64,000 bases of DNA, from contig JAJCYD010000038.1 of NCBI GenBank assembly GCA_029263125.1, forward strand, positions 1-64,000, in the 5' to 3' direction. The notes under the pieces were generated by a model. That model was not told where the DNA came from. It was given only the letters and a program-made list of their open reading frames with translations, and made no database searches. The stretch is from Solirubrobacteraceae bacterium. GTDB lineage: Bacteria; Actinomycetota; Thermoleophilia; Solirubrobacterales; Solirubrobacteraceae. The position numbers and the translations under genes are program-made. Positions within the stretch are counted from its first letter, which is position 1; every line of letters starts with the position of its first letter. This document shows positions 7,364 through 15,424 of the stretch, one piece after another.

Positions 7364-8790
7364 CGCGTCGTGACGTACCGTCTCAGCGCTGCCCCCCCGA
7401 GGACCATCAGTGCTGCGGCGATCAGCACCCAGAGGATGGTCATGCCCGTGAACGGGAGATCCGGTGAGCCCGTGCTTGTGCCGGTGGTTGTGCCATCGCC
7501 GCCCGTCCCGGTCGTCGATCCAGGGGTCTGGGTCGTGTCATCGGACGCCTCATCGGACTCCGTTCCCGGCGTGGCGGTGGTGCCGCCGGCGCCAGGACCG
7601 GTGCCCGGCGTGGTGGAGGTGCCGCCCGCGCCAGGCCCGCTGCCCGGCGTCGTGGTGCCGCCGGCGCCGGGCCCGGTCCCCGGTGTGGTGGTGGTGTTCG
7701 CAGCGGCCGGGGTGATCACGATGTCGGCAGTCGCGGTGCCCGACGTACCGTTGCTGCTTGTGACCTGGTAGGTAAAGCTGTCGGATCCTGCATAGCCGGC
7801 GTCGGGTGTGTACTCGACGGTGCCCGCCGCCTGATCGATCGGTGCGAGAGATCCGTGGGACGGACCACTGCCGACCGCATAGGTCAGTGGCGCCCCGGTC
7901 GTGTCGTTGGCGACCAAGTCGACGGTCACCGGTTGTCCTACGGCCGTCGTCGCTGAGGTGTCCATCACTGATGGTGGGGTCGGAGCCTGCGTCGAACACT
8001 CGGCGCGGGTGATCCTGTTGGTGTCGAGGGTGACGGCGGCGTTGCGCGCCAGCGCTCGGCCATGGAGCGTCGCGCCGGTCTTCATCGAGATGGCGGTCAG
8101 TGCCAGGATGTTTCCGACGAACTGGGTCGCTGTCTGGATGGTTGCCGAGCTACCGACCTGCCAGAACACGTTGCACGCCTGAGCGCCGTTTCGAAGCAGC
8201 ACCCTGGTGTTCGGGATGCCCGATGTCGTCCCGGCGGCGGTGATGAGTGTGCCCGTCTTCGCCTGAAAGACGAACACCGAGTCTGGATCGCCGCCGCCGT
8301 CAAGCGTCAAGTCGCCGCCGACAGCGATGTCCGCCGCAGAGGTGTAGACGCCGGCGACCAGCGTCTGGCCGCCTCCGAGCGGCGCCGAGATCGCGGCGCC
8401 TCCCGTACGCCCGAACGCATTGTCGTAGGCGATCGTCAAATCGCTCTGGGCCTGTAGGGCGACAGCGTCCGCGGCGTGCATCGTGCCCGCCGTCAGAATT
8501 CCGGGTGGAAAGCCCGTCACGGCCGACCCCGGGCTCACACCAAGGTCGCCGCTGATAAGGCTGGGCCCCGTATTGGTAACGGTGCTGCCCGCCAGGACCG
8601 CGAAGCTCTGAGTGGTGCCCAAGGGCACCTCGGCCGCCCCAGCGCTCGAAGCGAGCAGACCCATGACCAGCAAGACCGCCAGCGGGCTGAGCGCCAGTGG
8701 CAGTGACCGCCGGCCACCGAACCGACCGTGTACGCGACGGCGCCCGCCGCACACCGCAACGGCGGTAGGAAGGTTCGCGAACGCCATCAT
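7360..8790 (-). CDS. Cell-wall-anchored ice-binding protein (DUF3494) with Ig-like domain and LPFTG signal
   Basis: A 476-residue modular surface protein. A signal peptide follows an Arg-rich n-region (hydrophobic about residues 30-50). The DUF3494 ice-binding beta-solenoid covers about residues 57-265, with DLTIAYDNAFGR, NGAQACNVFWQVGSSATI, FVGNILALTAISM and GRALARNAAVTLDTNRI. A cadherin/Ig-like domain follows (about 275-360, ending DSFTYQVTSSNG), then a linker with three GTGPGAGGT-type repeats. The C-terminal sorting signal is LPFTG, a hydrophobic helix and a basic tail. DUF3494 proteins bind ice; the anchor suggests an adhesin-like or cell-envelope role. Base composition looks less GC-rich than the flanks, so acquisition is possible. 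Confidence 0.92.
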   Translation of the reverse strand: MMAFANLPTAVAVCGGRRRVHGRFGGRRSLPLALSPLAVLLVMGLLASSAGAAEVPLGTTQSFAVLAGSTVTNTGPSLISGDLGVSPGSAVTGFPPGILTAGTMHAADAVALQAQSDLTIAYDNAFGRTGGAAISAPLGGGQTLVAGVYTSAADIAVGGDLTLDGGGDPDSVFVFQAKTGTLITAAGTTSGIPNTRVLLRNGAQACNVFWQVGSSATIQTATQFVGNILALTAISMKTGATLHGRALARNAAVTLDTNRITRAECSTQAPTPPSVMDTSATTAVGQPVTVDLVANDTTGAPLTYAVGSGPSHGSLAPIDQAAGTVEYTPDAGYAGSDSFTYQVTSSNGTSGTATADIVITPAAANTTTTPGTGPGAGGTTTPGSGPGAGGTSTTPGTGPGAGGTTATPGTESDEASDDTTQTPGSTTGTGGDGTTTGTSTGSPDLPFTGMTILWVLIAAALMVLGGAALRRYVTTR

Positions 8791-9021
8791 CTTCTCCGTC
8801 CTGTAGTCGTCCGCAGCGCGGAGGGTTCAGCCACGCTACAACGATGCTGTTTCCAATGCAATACATGCGAAACGGCATGCCGCCAGAACCGATCTAGGAT
8901 TGGTGATGGCTCGCGCTGTCTGCTGTGGTGATGTGTATCTCTGAAACTCGGAGTGCCGGTCACGATCACCAGATGACAACTTGATCCGCTAGGCGTCAGT
9001 AGGTTGGCACGCCGGCGGTAC

Positions 9022-10110
9022 TCAACGCTTCAGTCGGCGACCGGTGCGTGCTCGCACGCGGGTCAGGAAGTCCGGCGCGACGGGTCGCCAGCGGGCGGGT
9101 GGCGGGACCGTCGTGCGCACGAGCGCGACCCAGTCGCCGAGGGGCATCTCGCCGGAGATGAGTTTGGCGAGACCGTCGGTGACCGGGGCCTCCAGCCCGG
9201 CGTGGTTCAGCGCCCGCGCGAGCAGCGGGACGGACTCCAGCGACTCGACGGCCTGGCCGATGCGCTCGGGGATCTCGGTCGCCGGCACGCCCGCGGCAAG
9301 CAGCTCACCGGCACGGCGGTTGCGCGACTGGGGCGCGAGCACGGTTGCGACGAGATCGCCGGTGCCAGCAAGCCCGAGCAGCGACTCGGGCCGCGCGCCC
9401 TGCCCGTCGGCGTAGCGCCAGACCTCCGCGAAGATGTGCCCTGCCGCGGCGCCCGCGGCGTTCAGGCCCTGCGCCTCGGTCGCGCCGGCGGCCAGGCCGG
9501 CGGCGTTCTTCGCCGCGCCCGCCAGCTCGACGCCGATCGGGTCGTTGGACTGCTCGCAGACGACCCCCGCGCGGATGAAGACGCCGGCGAGCGCGAGCGC
9601 GAGGTCTTCGTTGGTCGAGGCGGCGACGAGCCCCGCCCCCTCGCTGACCATCTCGCGGGCATGCGACGGACCGCCGATGCATGCGACGCGCGCCTCGCCG
9701 AAGCGCTCGCGCAAGAGGATCGTCGGGGCGAGCCCATGCGGCGGCGTGAGTCCTTTGGCCAGCGAGATCACGGCGCTGCGGCCGGGCAGGCCGGCCTTCT
9801 TCAGCCCGCCGATCGTCGCGGCGACGCCCGTTGACGGCACGCCGAGGAAGACATAGTCCGCGCGCCCGAGGCCAGCCTCCACATGTTCGATGCGCAGCTC
9901 CTTGGGCAGGTCCACGCCGGGCAGATAGACGCGGTTCTGGCGCTCGTCGAGCAGCACGCGTGCCTGTCCCTCGGTACGCGTCTGAAGCGTCGTGCGGAAG
10001 CCGCCTCGAGCCAGCAGCACCGCGACCGCCGTGCCGAAGGACCCGGCGCCGACGACGATCGCACGCCGCGTGGGCAGCGAGAGACTCGGACGGGAGCGCA
10101 CATCAGGCAC
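9022..10110 (-). CDS. gpsA: NAD(P)-dependent glycerol-3-phosphate dehydrogenase
   Basis: A 362-residue enzyme reducing dihydroxyacetone phosphate to sn-glycerol-3-phosphate for phospholipid synthesis. The N-terminal Rossmann motif is VVGAGSFGTAVAVLLA. Conserved FLGVPSTG, SLAKGL, GPSHA, the catalytic-lysine region AAKNAAGLAAG and GDLVATVLAPQSRNR are all present. The frame is open further upstream to 10227, but GTG at 10110 gives the usual family length and leaves a 35-bp gap to the divergent acetyltransferase. No partner gene. Confidence 0.93.
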   Translation of the reverse strand: MPDVRSRPSLSLPTRRAIVVGAGSFGTAVAVLLARGGFRTTLQTRTEGQARVLLDERQNRVYLPGVDLPKELRIEHVEAGLGRADYVFLGVPSTGVAATIGGLKKAGLPGRSAVISLAKGLTPPHGLAPTILLRERFGEARVACIGGPSHAREMVSEGAGLVAASTNEDLALALAGVFIRAGVVCEQSNDPIGVELAGAAKNAAGLAAGATEAQGLNAAGAAAGHIFAEVWRYADGQGARPESLLGLAGTGDLVATVLAPQSRNRRAGELLAAGVPATEIPERIGQAVESLESVPLLARALNHAGLEAPVTDGLAKLISGEMPLGDWVALVRTTVPPPARWRPVAPDFLTRVRARTGRRLKR

Positions 10111-10145
10111 GCGGCGAGGGTACTCGCGAATGCGATCATCTCCGG

Positions 10146-10709
10146 GTGGCCGATCACACCAGCGCGACCCTGCGCCATGTCGACTTCCGCCGCGACGCCG
10201 AAGCTTGCGCGGCGATCTACGAGCCATATGTCGCGGGCAGCGCCGTCTCCTTCGAGGAGGACGCGCCCGACGCCGTGGTGATGGCGCAGCGCATCGAGAC
10301 CGTCACGCGCTCCTACCCGTGGCTCGTGCTCGAGCGTTCCGGCCTCGTGATCGCCTACGCCTACGCCGCCTCGCACCGGCCTCGCGTGGCGTACCGCTGG
10401 GCGGCGGAGGTCGGCATCTACGTCGACCCCGCGCACCGCCGGGCCGGCGCCGGTCGCAGGCTGTACGCGGCGCTGCTCGATCTCCTGCGCCGCCAGCGCC
10501 TGCGGATCGCCTGCGCGGGCATCACGCTGCCAAACGACGCCAGCATCGGCCTGCACGAGGCGTTCGGCTTCGAGCCGGCCGGCGTGCAGCGCGCGATCGG
10601 CTTCAAGTGCGGCGCCTGGCATGACGTCTCCTGGTGGCAGCTTGACCTCAACCCCGGTGAGCAGGGCCCGCCCCGGGAGCCGCTGGAGCCCCAGCGACTC
10701 CCGAACTGA
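10146..10709 (+). CDS. GNAT acetyltransferase, phosphinothricin acetyltransferase-like
   Basis: A 187-residue GNAT-fold protein. AIYEPYVAGSAVSFEE, the family-typical YRWAAEVGIYVDP, the acetyl-CoA loop RRAGAGRRLY and HEAFGFEPAGV match the Pat/Bar branch, whose members acetylate phosphinothricin or methionine derivatives. The natural substrate here is unknown. It starts with GTG. Its TGA abuts the convergent permease stop (TGATCA at 10707-10712). Confidence 0.88.
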   Translation: MADHTSATLRHVDFRRDAEACAAIYEPYVAGSAVSFEEDAPDAVVMAQRIETVTRSYPWLVLERSGLVIAYAYAASHRPRVAYRWAAEVGIYVDPAHRRAGAGRRLYAALLDLLRRQRLRIACAGITLPNDASIGLHEAFGFEPAGVQRAIGFKCGAWHDVSWWQLDLNPGEQGPPREPLEPQRLPN

Positions 10710-11480
10710 TCAGCCTCCAGCCGAGCGCCGGTAGCGCGACACCGCCAGCGGCGCGAAGATCGCGATGATCACCAGCGACCACACGACGGCGCCCCAGACG
10801 CTGTTGCCCGCCGGCTGGCCGTCGACCCACAGGGCGCGCATCGCGTCGACGACGATCGTGAACGGGTTGATCTCCGCGAACCACTGCAGTGCACTGGGCA
10901 TCGACTCGACCGGCACGAACGCCGACGAGATGAACGTCAGTGGGAACACCGCGATGAAGCCCAGCGAGTTCGCGGCCTCCGGTGAGGAGACCAGCAGCCC
11001 CAGCAGCGCGAAGACCCACGAGAACGCGTAGCCGAAGAGCAGCAGGATGCCAAAGCCGCCGAGGATCTCGATGAGGCTTCCGTTGAAGGAGAAGCCGATG
11101 ATCAGGCCAGTCCCGAGCAGCACGAAGATCGACAGCGCGTTCGTGACGAGGTCGGAGGAGGTGCGTCCCGCGAGCACCGCCGGACGTGCCATCGGCAGGG
11201 ACCGAAAGCGGTCGATCAGGCCCTTCTTGAGATCCTCGTTGAGCCCGAGTGCCGTGACGAAGCCGCCGAAGGCGATGTTCTGCACGATGATCCCGGGCAG
11301 CAGGAACTGCTTGTAGTCCTCATATCCCGGCGTCTGGATCGCGCCGCCGAAGACGTACACGAACAGCAGCAGGAACATCACCGGCTGCACGGTGAAGGCG
11401 AGCACGAGGTCCGGCGCCCGTGTCAGGCGCACGAGGTTGCGCTCGGTGATCACCATCGTGTCGGTGACGAGTCGTCTCAT
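10710..11480 (-). CDS. ABC-2 type transporter permease (DrrB-like)
   Basis: A 256-residue membrane protein with six predicted helices, for example VLAFTVQPVMFLLLFVYVFG and ILGGFGILLLFGYAFSWVFA, and the DrrB/ABC-2 sequence SLPMARPAVLAGRT. It pairs with the ATPase encoded immediately upstream, whose TGA overlaps this ATG (ATGA). The pair probably exports drugs or lipids, as daunorubicin-type DrrAB does. Confidence 0.92.
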   Translation of the reverse strand: MRRLVTDTMVITERNLVRLTRAPDLVLAFTVQPVMFLLLFVYVFGGAIQTPGYEDYKQFLLPGIIVQNIAFGGFVTALGLNEDLKKGLIDRFRSLPMARPAVLAGRTSSDLVTNALSIFVLLGTGLIIGFSFNGSLIEILGGFGILLLFGYAFSWVFALLGLLVSSPEAANSLGFIAVFPLTFISSAFVPVESMPSALQWFAEINPFTIVVDAMRALWVDGQPAGNSVWGAVVWSLVIIAIFAPLAVSRYRRSAGG

Positions 11481-12511
11481 GTCGTCTCCTCCTCCTCGTC
11501 GGCCGCCTCGGTCACATGGCCGGTGAGCGACAGGAACACGTCGTCCAGTGTCGGGCGGCGCAGCCCGAGGTCCTCCACGCCCACGCTCGCCTCGTCCAGG
11601 CGCCGCACGGCCTCGACGATCGTTCCGCTGCGCCCGCGCACGACGAGCTTCACCAGCCCGTCCTCGGTGTACGGCGCCTCGTCGGACATGGGCGCCAGCG
11701 CCTGCGCCGCGACCTCGGCCGCAGCGCGATCTGACAGCCGAACCTCCAGGCGCTCGCCGCCGACGCGATCCTTCAGCTCGTCCGACGTACCCTCGGCGAT
11801 GACGCGTCCGTGGTCGATGACCGCGATGCGGTCGGCGAGGCGGTCGGCTTCGTCGAGGTACTGCGTGGTCAGCAGCACGGTCGTCCCGTCGGCGACCAGA
11901 GCCTCGATCGTCTCCCACAGGGCGATCCGGCTGCGCGGGTCAAGGCCGGTGGTCGGCTCGTCGAGAAACACCACGGGCGGCTTGGCCACGAGCGCCGCCG
12001 CGAGGTCCAGACGCCGGCGCATGCCGCCCGAGTACGTCTTGGCGGGGCGATCGGCGGCATCGAGCAGATCAAAGCGCGTCAGCAGCTCGCGTCCGCGTTC
12101 CTTGGAGGCCGCTCGCGACGCGCCGTACAGGCGACCGACCATCACGAGGTTCTCCAGGCCGGTGAGGTTCTCGTCGATCGCGGCGTACTGGCCCGCGAGG
12201 CCAATCTTGCTGCGCAGCTGTTTGGCGTCCTTGATGACGTCCAGGCCCGCGACGGTGATCGAGCCCTCGTCGGGTGCCAGCAGCGTCGCCAGCACGCGGA
12301 TTGCCGTGGTCTTGCCGGCGCCGTTGGGCCCCAGCAGGCCGAGGACCGTGCCGGGCGCGACGTCGAGGTCGACGCCGTCGAGGGCCCGCACCGTGCCGAA
12401 GGACTTCGACAGCCCGCGGATCCTGATCACGGGTTCGCCGGGCGGTGCGGTCACTCCAACGCCGTTCGCGGACTCCGATGTTGTGGCGGGTGAAGGCATA
12501 CGGGCACCCAT
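11477..12511 (-). CDS. ABC transporter ATP-binding protein (DrrA-like)
   Basis: A 344-residue ATPase. Walker A GPNGAGKTT, Q-loop, signature YSGGMRRRLDLA, Walker B VVFLDEPTTGLD and H-loop LTTQYLDEADRLAD are all intact. The C-terminal DUF4162-like domain ends in an EEEETT tail. It energises the adjacent permease. ATG at 12511 is favoured (purine-rich GAGAG just upstream), with ATG at 12499 as alternative. It is divergent from a WYL regulator that is a plausible controller. Confidence 0.93.
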   Translation of the reverse strand: MGARMPSPATTSESANGVGVTAPPGEPVIRIRGLSKSFGTVRALDGVDLDVAPGTVLGLLGPNGAGKTTAIRVLATLLAPDEGSITVAGLDVIKDAKQLRSKIGLAGQYAAIDENLTGLENLVMVGRLYGASRAASKERGRELLTRFDLLDAADRPAKTYSGGMRRRLDLAAALVAKPPVVFLDEPTTGLDPRSRIALWETIEALVADGTTVLLTTQYLDEADRLADRIAVIDHGRVIAEGTSDELKDRVGGERLEVRLSDRAAAEVAAQALAPMSDEAPYTEDGLVKLVVRGRSGTIVEAVRRLDEASVGVEDLGLRRPTLDDVFLSLTGHVTEAADEEEETT

Positions 12512-12599
12512 CTCTCGTGGTTCGGGGTGGTCGGGGTGTGTCTTGCAGGTCAGACGGCACGGGGCCGGGGAACTCATCGCTGCGTGTCGATGTGGGCAA

Positions 12600-12616
12600 C
12601 CTATGATGCATCTAGG
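12600..12616. promoter_or_regulatory. Palindromic site in the exporter/WYL divergent region
   Basis: CCTA and TAGG bracket the palindrome GATGCATC (12605-12612), and TATGAT (12602-12607) resembles a -10 element for the WYL gene. It lies midway between two divergent starts, so it is a candidate operator. No good -35 is visible. Confidence 0.4.
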
Positions 12617-12654
12617 CCAGATGCTGGCCGCAACATGTGAGATCGTGCGCTCGC

Positions 12655-13611
12655 ATGCACGGCACCTCCGGACGGCTGCTGAAGCTCCTCTCGCTGCTGC
12701 AGACCCGGCGCGACTGGCCTGGCGCCGAGCTGGCCGTGCGCCTCGCGGTGTCGCCGCGCACGATCCGCCGCGACATCGAGCGCCTGCGCGATCTCGGCTA
12801 CCCGGTCGATGCCAGCACCGGTCCCTCGGGCGGCTACCGGCTGCACGCGGGCACGGCGATGCCCCCGCTGCTGCTCGACGATGACGAGGCCGTGGCGATC
12901 GCCGTCGGCCTGCGCACGGCGGCAGGAGCATCGGTGACGGGCATCGAGGAGACCGCGATCCGGGCGCTCGTCAAGCTCGAGCAGGTGCTGCCCTCGCACC
13001 TGCGCCGCCGCGTCAACGCGCTGCAGTCGGTGACCGCGACGCTGCCCGCGTCGGGTCCGACGATCGATCCAGAGACGCTGACGACGATCGCCGGCGCGTG
13101 CCGCGACTCCGAGCGGCTGCGCTTCGACTACAGCGCGCGCGACAAGACGGAGTCGATGCGGCTCGTGGAGCCGCTGAGCCTCGTCAACCTCGGCCGCCGC
13201 TGGTACCTCGTCGCCTGGGACTGCGATCGCGAGGACTGGCGCACGTTTCGCGTCGACCGCCTCCAGCGCGCGCGGCCCGCGGGCGCTCGCTTCCACGCGC
13301 GCGAGCTGCCCGGCGGGGACGCCGCCGCCTACGTCGCCTCGAACCTGTCACGCGCGCCGTCGCGCCATCAGGCACGCGTCACGCTCCACGCGCCGGCCGC
13401 GCAGCTCGCCGCGCGCTGGCCGCACACGCGCGACGCGCTGACGCCGCTTGACGAGCACTCGTGCGAGTACCGCACCAGCGACGACTCGCTGGACTGGCTG
13501 GCGCTGCGCATCGGCATGCTCGGCTGCGAGTTCGAGGTGCACGAGCCGCCCGAGCTCGTGGCGTGCCTGGGTGAAATCGCGCGACGGTTCGCGCGAGCCG
13601 CCGGGGGGTGA
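12655..13611 (+). CDS. HTH-WYL transcriptional regulator
   Basis: A 318-residue regulator. The N-terminal HTH_11 (about residues 8-60) has SPRTIRRDIERLRDLGYPV and the family GPSGGYRL. The central WYL domain (about 150-220) contains VEPLSLVNLGRRWYLVAWD and FRVDRL, followed by a C-terminal WCX extension. WYL domains sense ligands or nucleic acids. It is divergently placed from the DrrAB-like exporter, so control of that exporter is inferred. The last codons and TGA lie inside a dispersed hairpin repeat. ATG 12655 is chosen over an upstream GTG. Confidence 0.9.
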   Translation: MHGTSGRLLKLLSLLQTRRDWPGAELAVRLAVSPRTIRRDIERLRDLGYPVDASTGPSGGYRLHAGTAMPPLLLDDDEAVAIAVGLRTAAGASVTGIEETAIRALVKLEQVLPSHLRRRVNALQSVTATLPASGPTIDPETLTTIAGACRDSERLRFDYSARDKTESMRLVEPLSLVNLGRRWYLVAWDCDREDWRTFRVDRLQRARPAGARFHARELPGGDAAAYVASNLSRAPSRHQARVTLHAPAAQLAARWPHTRDALTPLDEHSCEYRTSDDSLDWLALRIGMLGCEFEVHEPPELVACLGEIARRFARAAGG

Positions 13612-13655
13612 GTCGAATGACTCTCGGCCGGCGCGTCATCTTCGACACACCCCGG
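13601..13655. repeat. Dispersed hairpin repeat, copy 2
   Basis: Imperfect inverted repeat (13601-13621 and 13635-13655) with arms CCGGGGGGTGAGTCGAAT and TTCGACACACCCCGG. Its left arm contains the last codons and stop of the WYL regulator. It lies between that gene and the convergent small gene at 13681, a position that suits a two-way terminator. Confidence 0.8.
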
Positions 13656-13680
13656 CGGGGTGCTCCGCGCGGCCGGCTGG

Positions 13681-13872
13681 CTAGAAGCCGTGCATCGGGT
13701 TGTGCGGCGGGGCGGGGTTGTCACGCGGCGGCTCTTCGGCGCCGCGCTCCTCGGTCGCGGCCGGCACGACGGGCGACGGCATCCCAGGCAGCTTCAGTTT
13801 CATCTTGCGCCCGTCCTTGAGCTTCAGCTCGTGCGGCTTGGGCGTCAGCGGCTCGCCGGGAATCGCGCTCAT
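13681..13872 (-). CDS. Small hypothetical protein, 63 aa
   Basis: An uncharacterised 63-residue protein with a Lys-rich centre (LKLKDGRKMKLKLPGM) and a Pro-rich C-terminus. It has no signal or membrane segment. It begins with ATG and does not overlap its neighbours, and its composition differs from random frames here (Lys-rich in a GC-rich genome), which supports it as real. No function is visible. Confidence 0.55.
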   Translation of the reverse strand: MSAIPGEPLTPKPHELKLKDGRKMKLKLPGMPSPVVPAATEERGAEEPPRDNPAPPHNPMHGF

Positions 13873-13942
13873 GCGTCGAGGCTACCGGCCGGTCGCCTCG
13901 CTGGCAACGGCTGCGGCGAGCGCGGGTATCGTCCGCCTCCAG

Positions 13943-14611
13943 ATGCCGTCGCCGATCGACCCGCAGACGACAACGAGGACTCCGCACCCCGAAGATGTCG
14001 CGACACGCTGGATGTGGCTCGGCGTCGTGATGCCGATCGGCTTCGGGTCGTGGGTTCCGCTCGTCGCCGGCTACCGGGCCCGCCACACGGCGTGGATCCT
14101 CAGCGGCATCGTCCTCGTGGCGCTGTCGATCTTCGCGTTCGGCTACTCGACCTACGAGACCGACGAGTCAAAGAACGTCGGCGGCGGGCTGCTGGTGATC
14201 GCGTGGATGCTGTCGGGCGCGGCGTCCTTCGCCCTGCGCCGGCCGTACGCGCGGCGGATGGCGCTGCAATCGAGCTATGACGACCGCATCGTGCTCGCCG
14301 AGCACGTCGACTCCGAGCGCCGGGCGATGATCGCGCTGGCCGCCGAAAACCCCCGGCGGGCGGTCGGGCTCGGCGTCGGCCGTCCCGATCTGCCGGGCTC
14401 GCGCCACGGGCACGTCGTAGACGTCAACCACGCGCCCGCGCAGGTGCTCGCCGGGCTTCCCGGGGTCAGCGACGAGCTGGCGGCGCAGATCGTCGGCCTG
14501 CGCGACGAGCTCGGGTGCTTTGACTCGATCGAGGACCTCGGGGCGCTGATGACCCTGCATCCGCGCGTCGTCGACGCGATGCGCACCCGCGCGGTCGCGC
14601 TGCCCGACTGA
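13943..14611 (+). CDS. Membrane protein with C-terminal helix-hairpin-helix domain
   Basis: A 222-residue protein with three hydrophobic segments in the first half (MWLGVVMPIGFGSWVPLV, WILSGIVLVALSIFAF, GLLVIAWMLSGAASFAL). A cytoplasmic part follows, ending in a ComEA-like HhH repeat (VDVNHAPAQVLAGLPGV, FDSIEDLGALMTL). HhH motifs usually bind DNA non-specifically; here the protein would hold it at the membrane. The role is unknown. ATG 13943 is chosen. The stop abuts the convergent stop of the next gene (TGATCA). Confidence 0.8.
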   Translation: MPSPIDPQTTTRTPHPEDVATRWMWLGVVMPIGFGSWVPLVAGYRARHTAWILSGIVLVALSIFAFGYSTYETDESKNVGGGLLVIAWMLSGAASFALRRPYARRMALQSSYDDRIVLAEHVDSERRAMIALAAENPRRAVGLGVGRPDLPGSRHGHVVDVNHAPAQVLAGLPGVSDELAAQIVGLRDELGCFDSIEDLGALMTLHPRVVDAMRTRAVALPD

Positions 14612-15424
14612 TCAGAGCGCCTGCGCCAGCCGTTCGCCGACGGCCTCGATCTCCTCGATCGTGCCGGCCTCGACGATCGCCTGGATGTCGAGGATCCGCA
14701 GGTCGAAGCGGTCGATCGCCCGGGCGCCGACGACCGCATGGCACGGAATGCCGGCCTGCCGCGCGCGGACGGCGATCTCGCCGGCCGCGCGGCCTCGCAG
14801 CGTCCCGCCGTCCAGGCGCGCCTCGCCGACGATCACCGCCCTCGCTGCGCGCATCCGCGCATCCAAGCTCAGCTCGTCGAGCACGAACTTCGCGCCCGCG
14901 ACGAGCCGCGCGTCGTGGTGGGCCCACAGGACGCCGGCGATCCCGCCGCCGGCGGCCGTCATCGCGACCCCGCGCGGGTCGCGGCGCAGCCCATCCGCCG
15001 CATCGGCCCACGCCCCGAGCGACTCGCAGAGCACGACGAGCGCGGCGCCGCGCAGCCCGCCGCCGTCCGCGATCGCCTCGACCGCACCCGCGCCGCCGTC
15101 GAAGGATCCCGCCGCGCCGGCCGCGACGATGACGAGCTCGGCGCCCGCATCGGCGGCGGCGGCGACCCGCGTGCCGGTCGCGCGCGCCGACTCGGCGTGC
15201 TCGACGATCGCCGCCGAGCCCTCCTCGATGAGGACGAACCCGTCCGCCGTCTCGCCGCCGAGGACCGCCAGCAAGACCTCGATCGTCCCGCGTCCGCCGC
15301 CGGCGACCGGGCAGAGGTCCGGCGGCGCGAGTCCCGCGCGCTCCAGCCCACGGCCGATCGCCGCCGCGACCACGGGCGCGCGCGGCCCGTCGCCGAACGC
15401 GTCGGGGGCCACGAGGACTGGCAT
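14612..15424 (-). CDS. Glycerate kinase-family protein, divergent and short
   Basis: A 270-residue protein that aligns with GlxK/GarK-type glycerate kinases at both ends: MPVLVAPDAFGDGP at the N-terminus and VGEARLDGGTLRGRAAGE in the C-terminal half. It is roughly 100 residues short of the usual length. The usual DGGEGT is GGGRGT, and the usual central DVTNPL segment is not recognisable. It may have reduced or altered activity. ATG at 15424 shares the palindrome CATG with the divergent methyltransferase start; ATG 15436 is an alternative. Confidence 0.75.
   Translation of the reverse strand: MPVLVAPDAFGDGPRAPVVAAAIGRGLERAGLAPPDLCPVAGGGRGTIEVLLAVLGGETADGFVLIEEGSAAIVEHAESARATGTRVAAAADAGAELVIVAAGAAGSFDGGAGAVEAIADGGGLRGAALVVLCESLGAWADAADGLRRDPRGVAMTAAGGGIAGVLWAHHDARLVAGAKFVLDELSLDARMRAARAVIVGEARLDGGTLRGRAAGEIAVRARQAGIPCHAVVGARAIDRFDLRILDIQAIVEAGTIEEIEAVGERLAQAL

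Noticed and set aside
10707-14614. TGATCA shared by convergent stop codons at 10707-10712 and 14609-14614 as a regulatory site
   Set aside because: Two abutting TGA stops on opposite strands make TGATCA by necessity; compact gene packing explains it.
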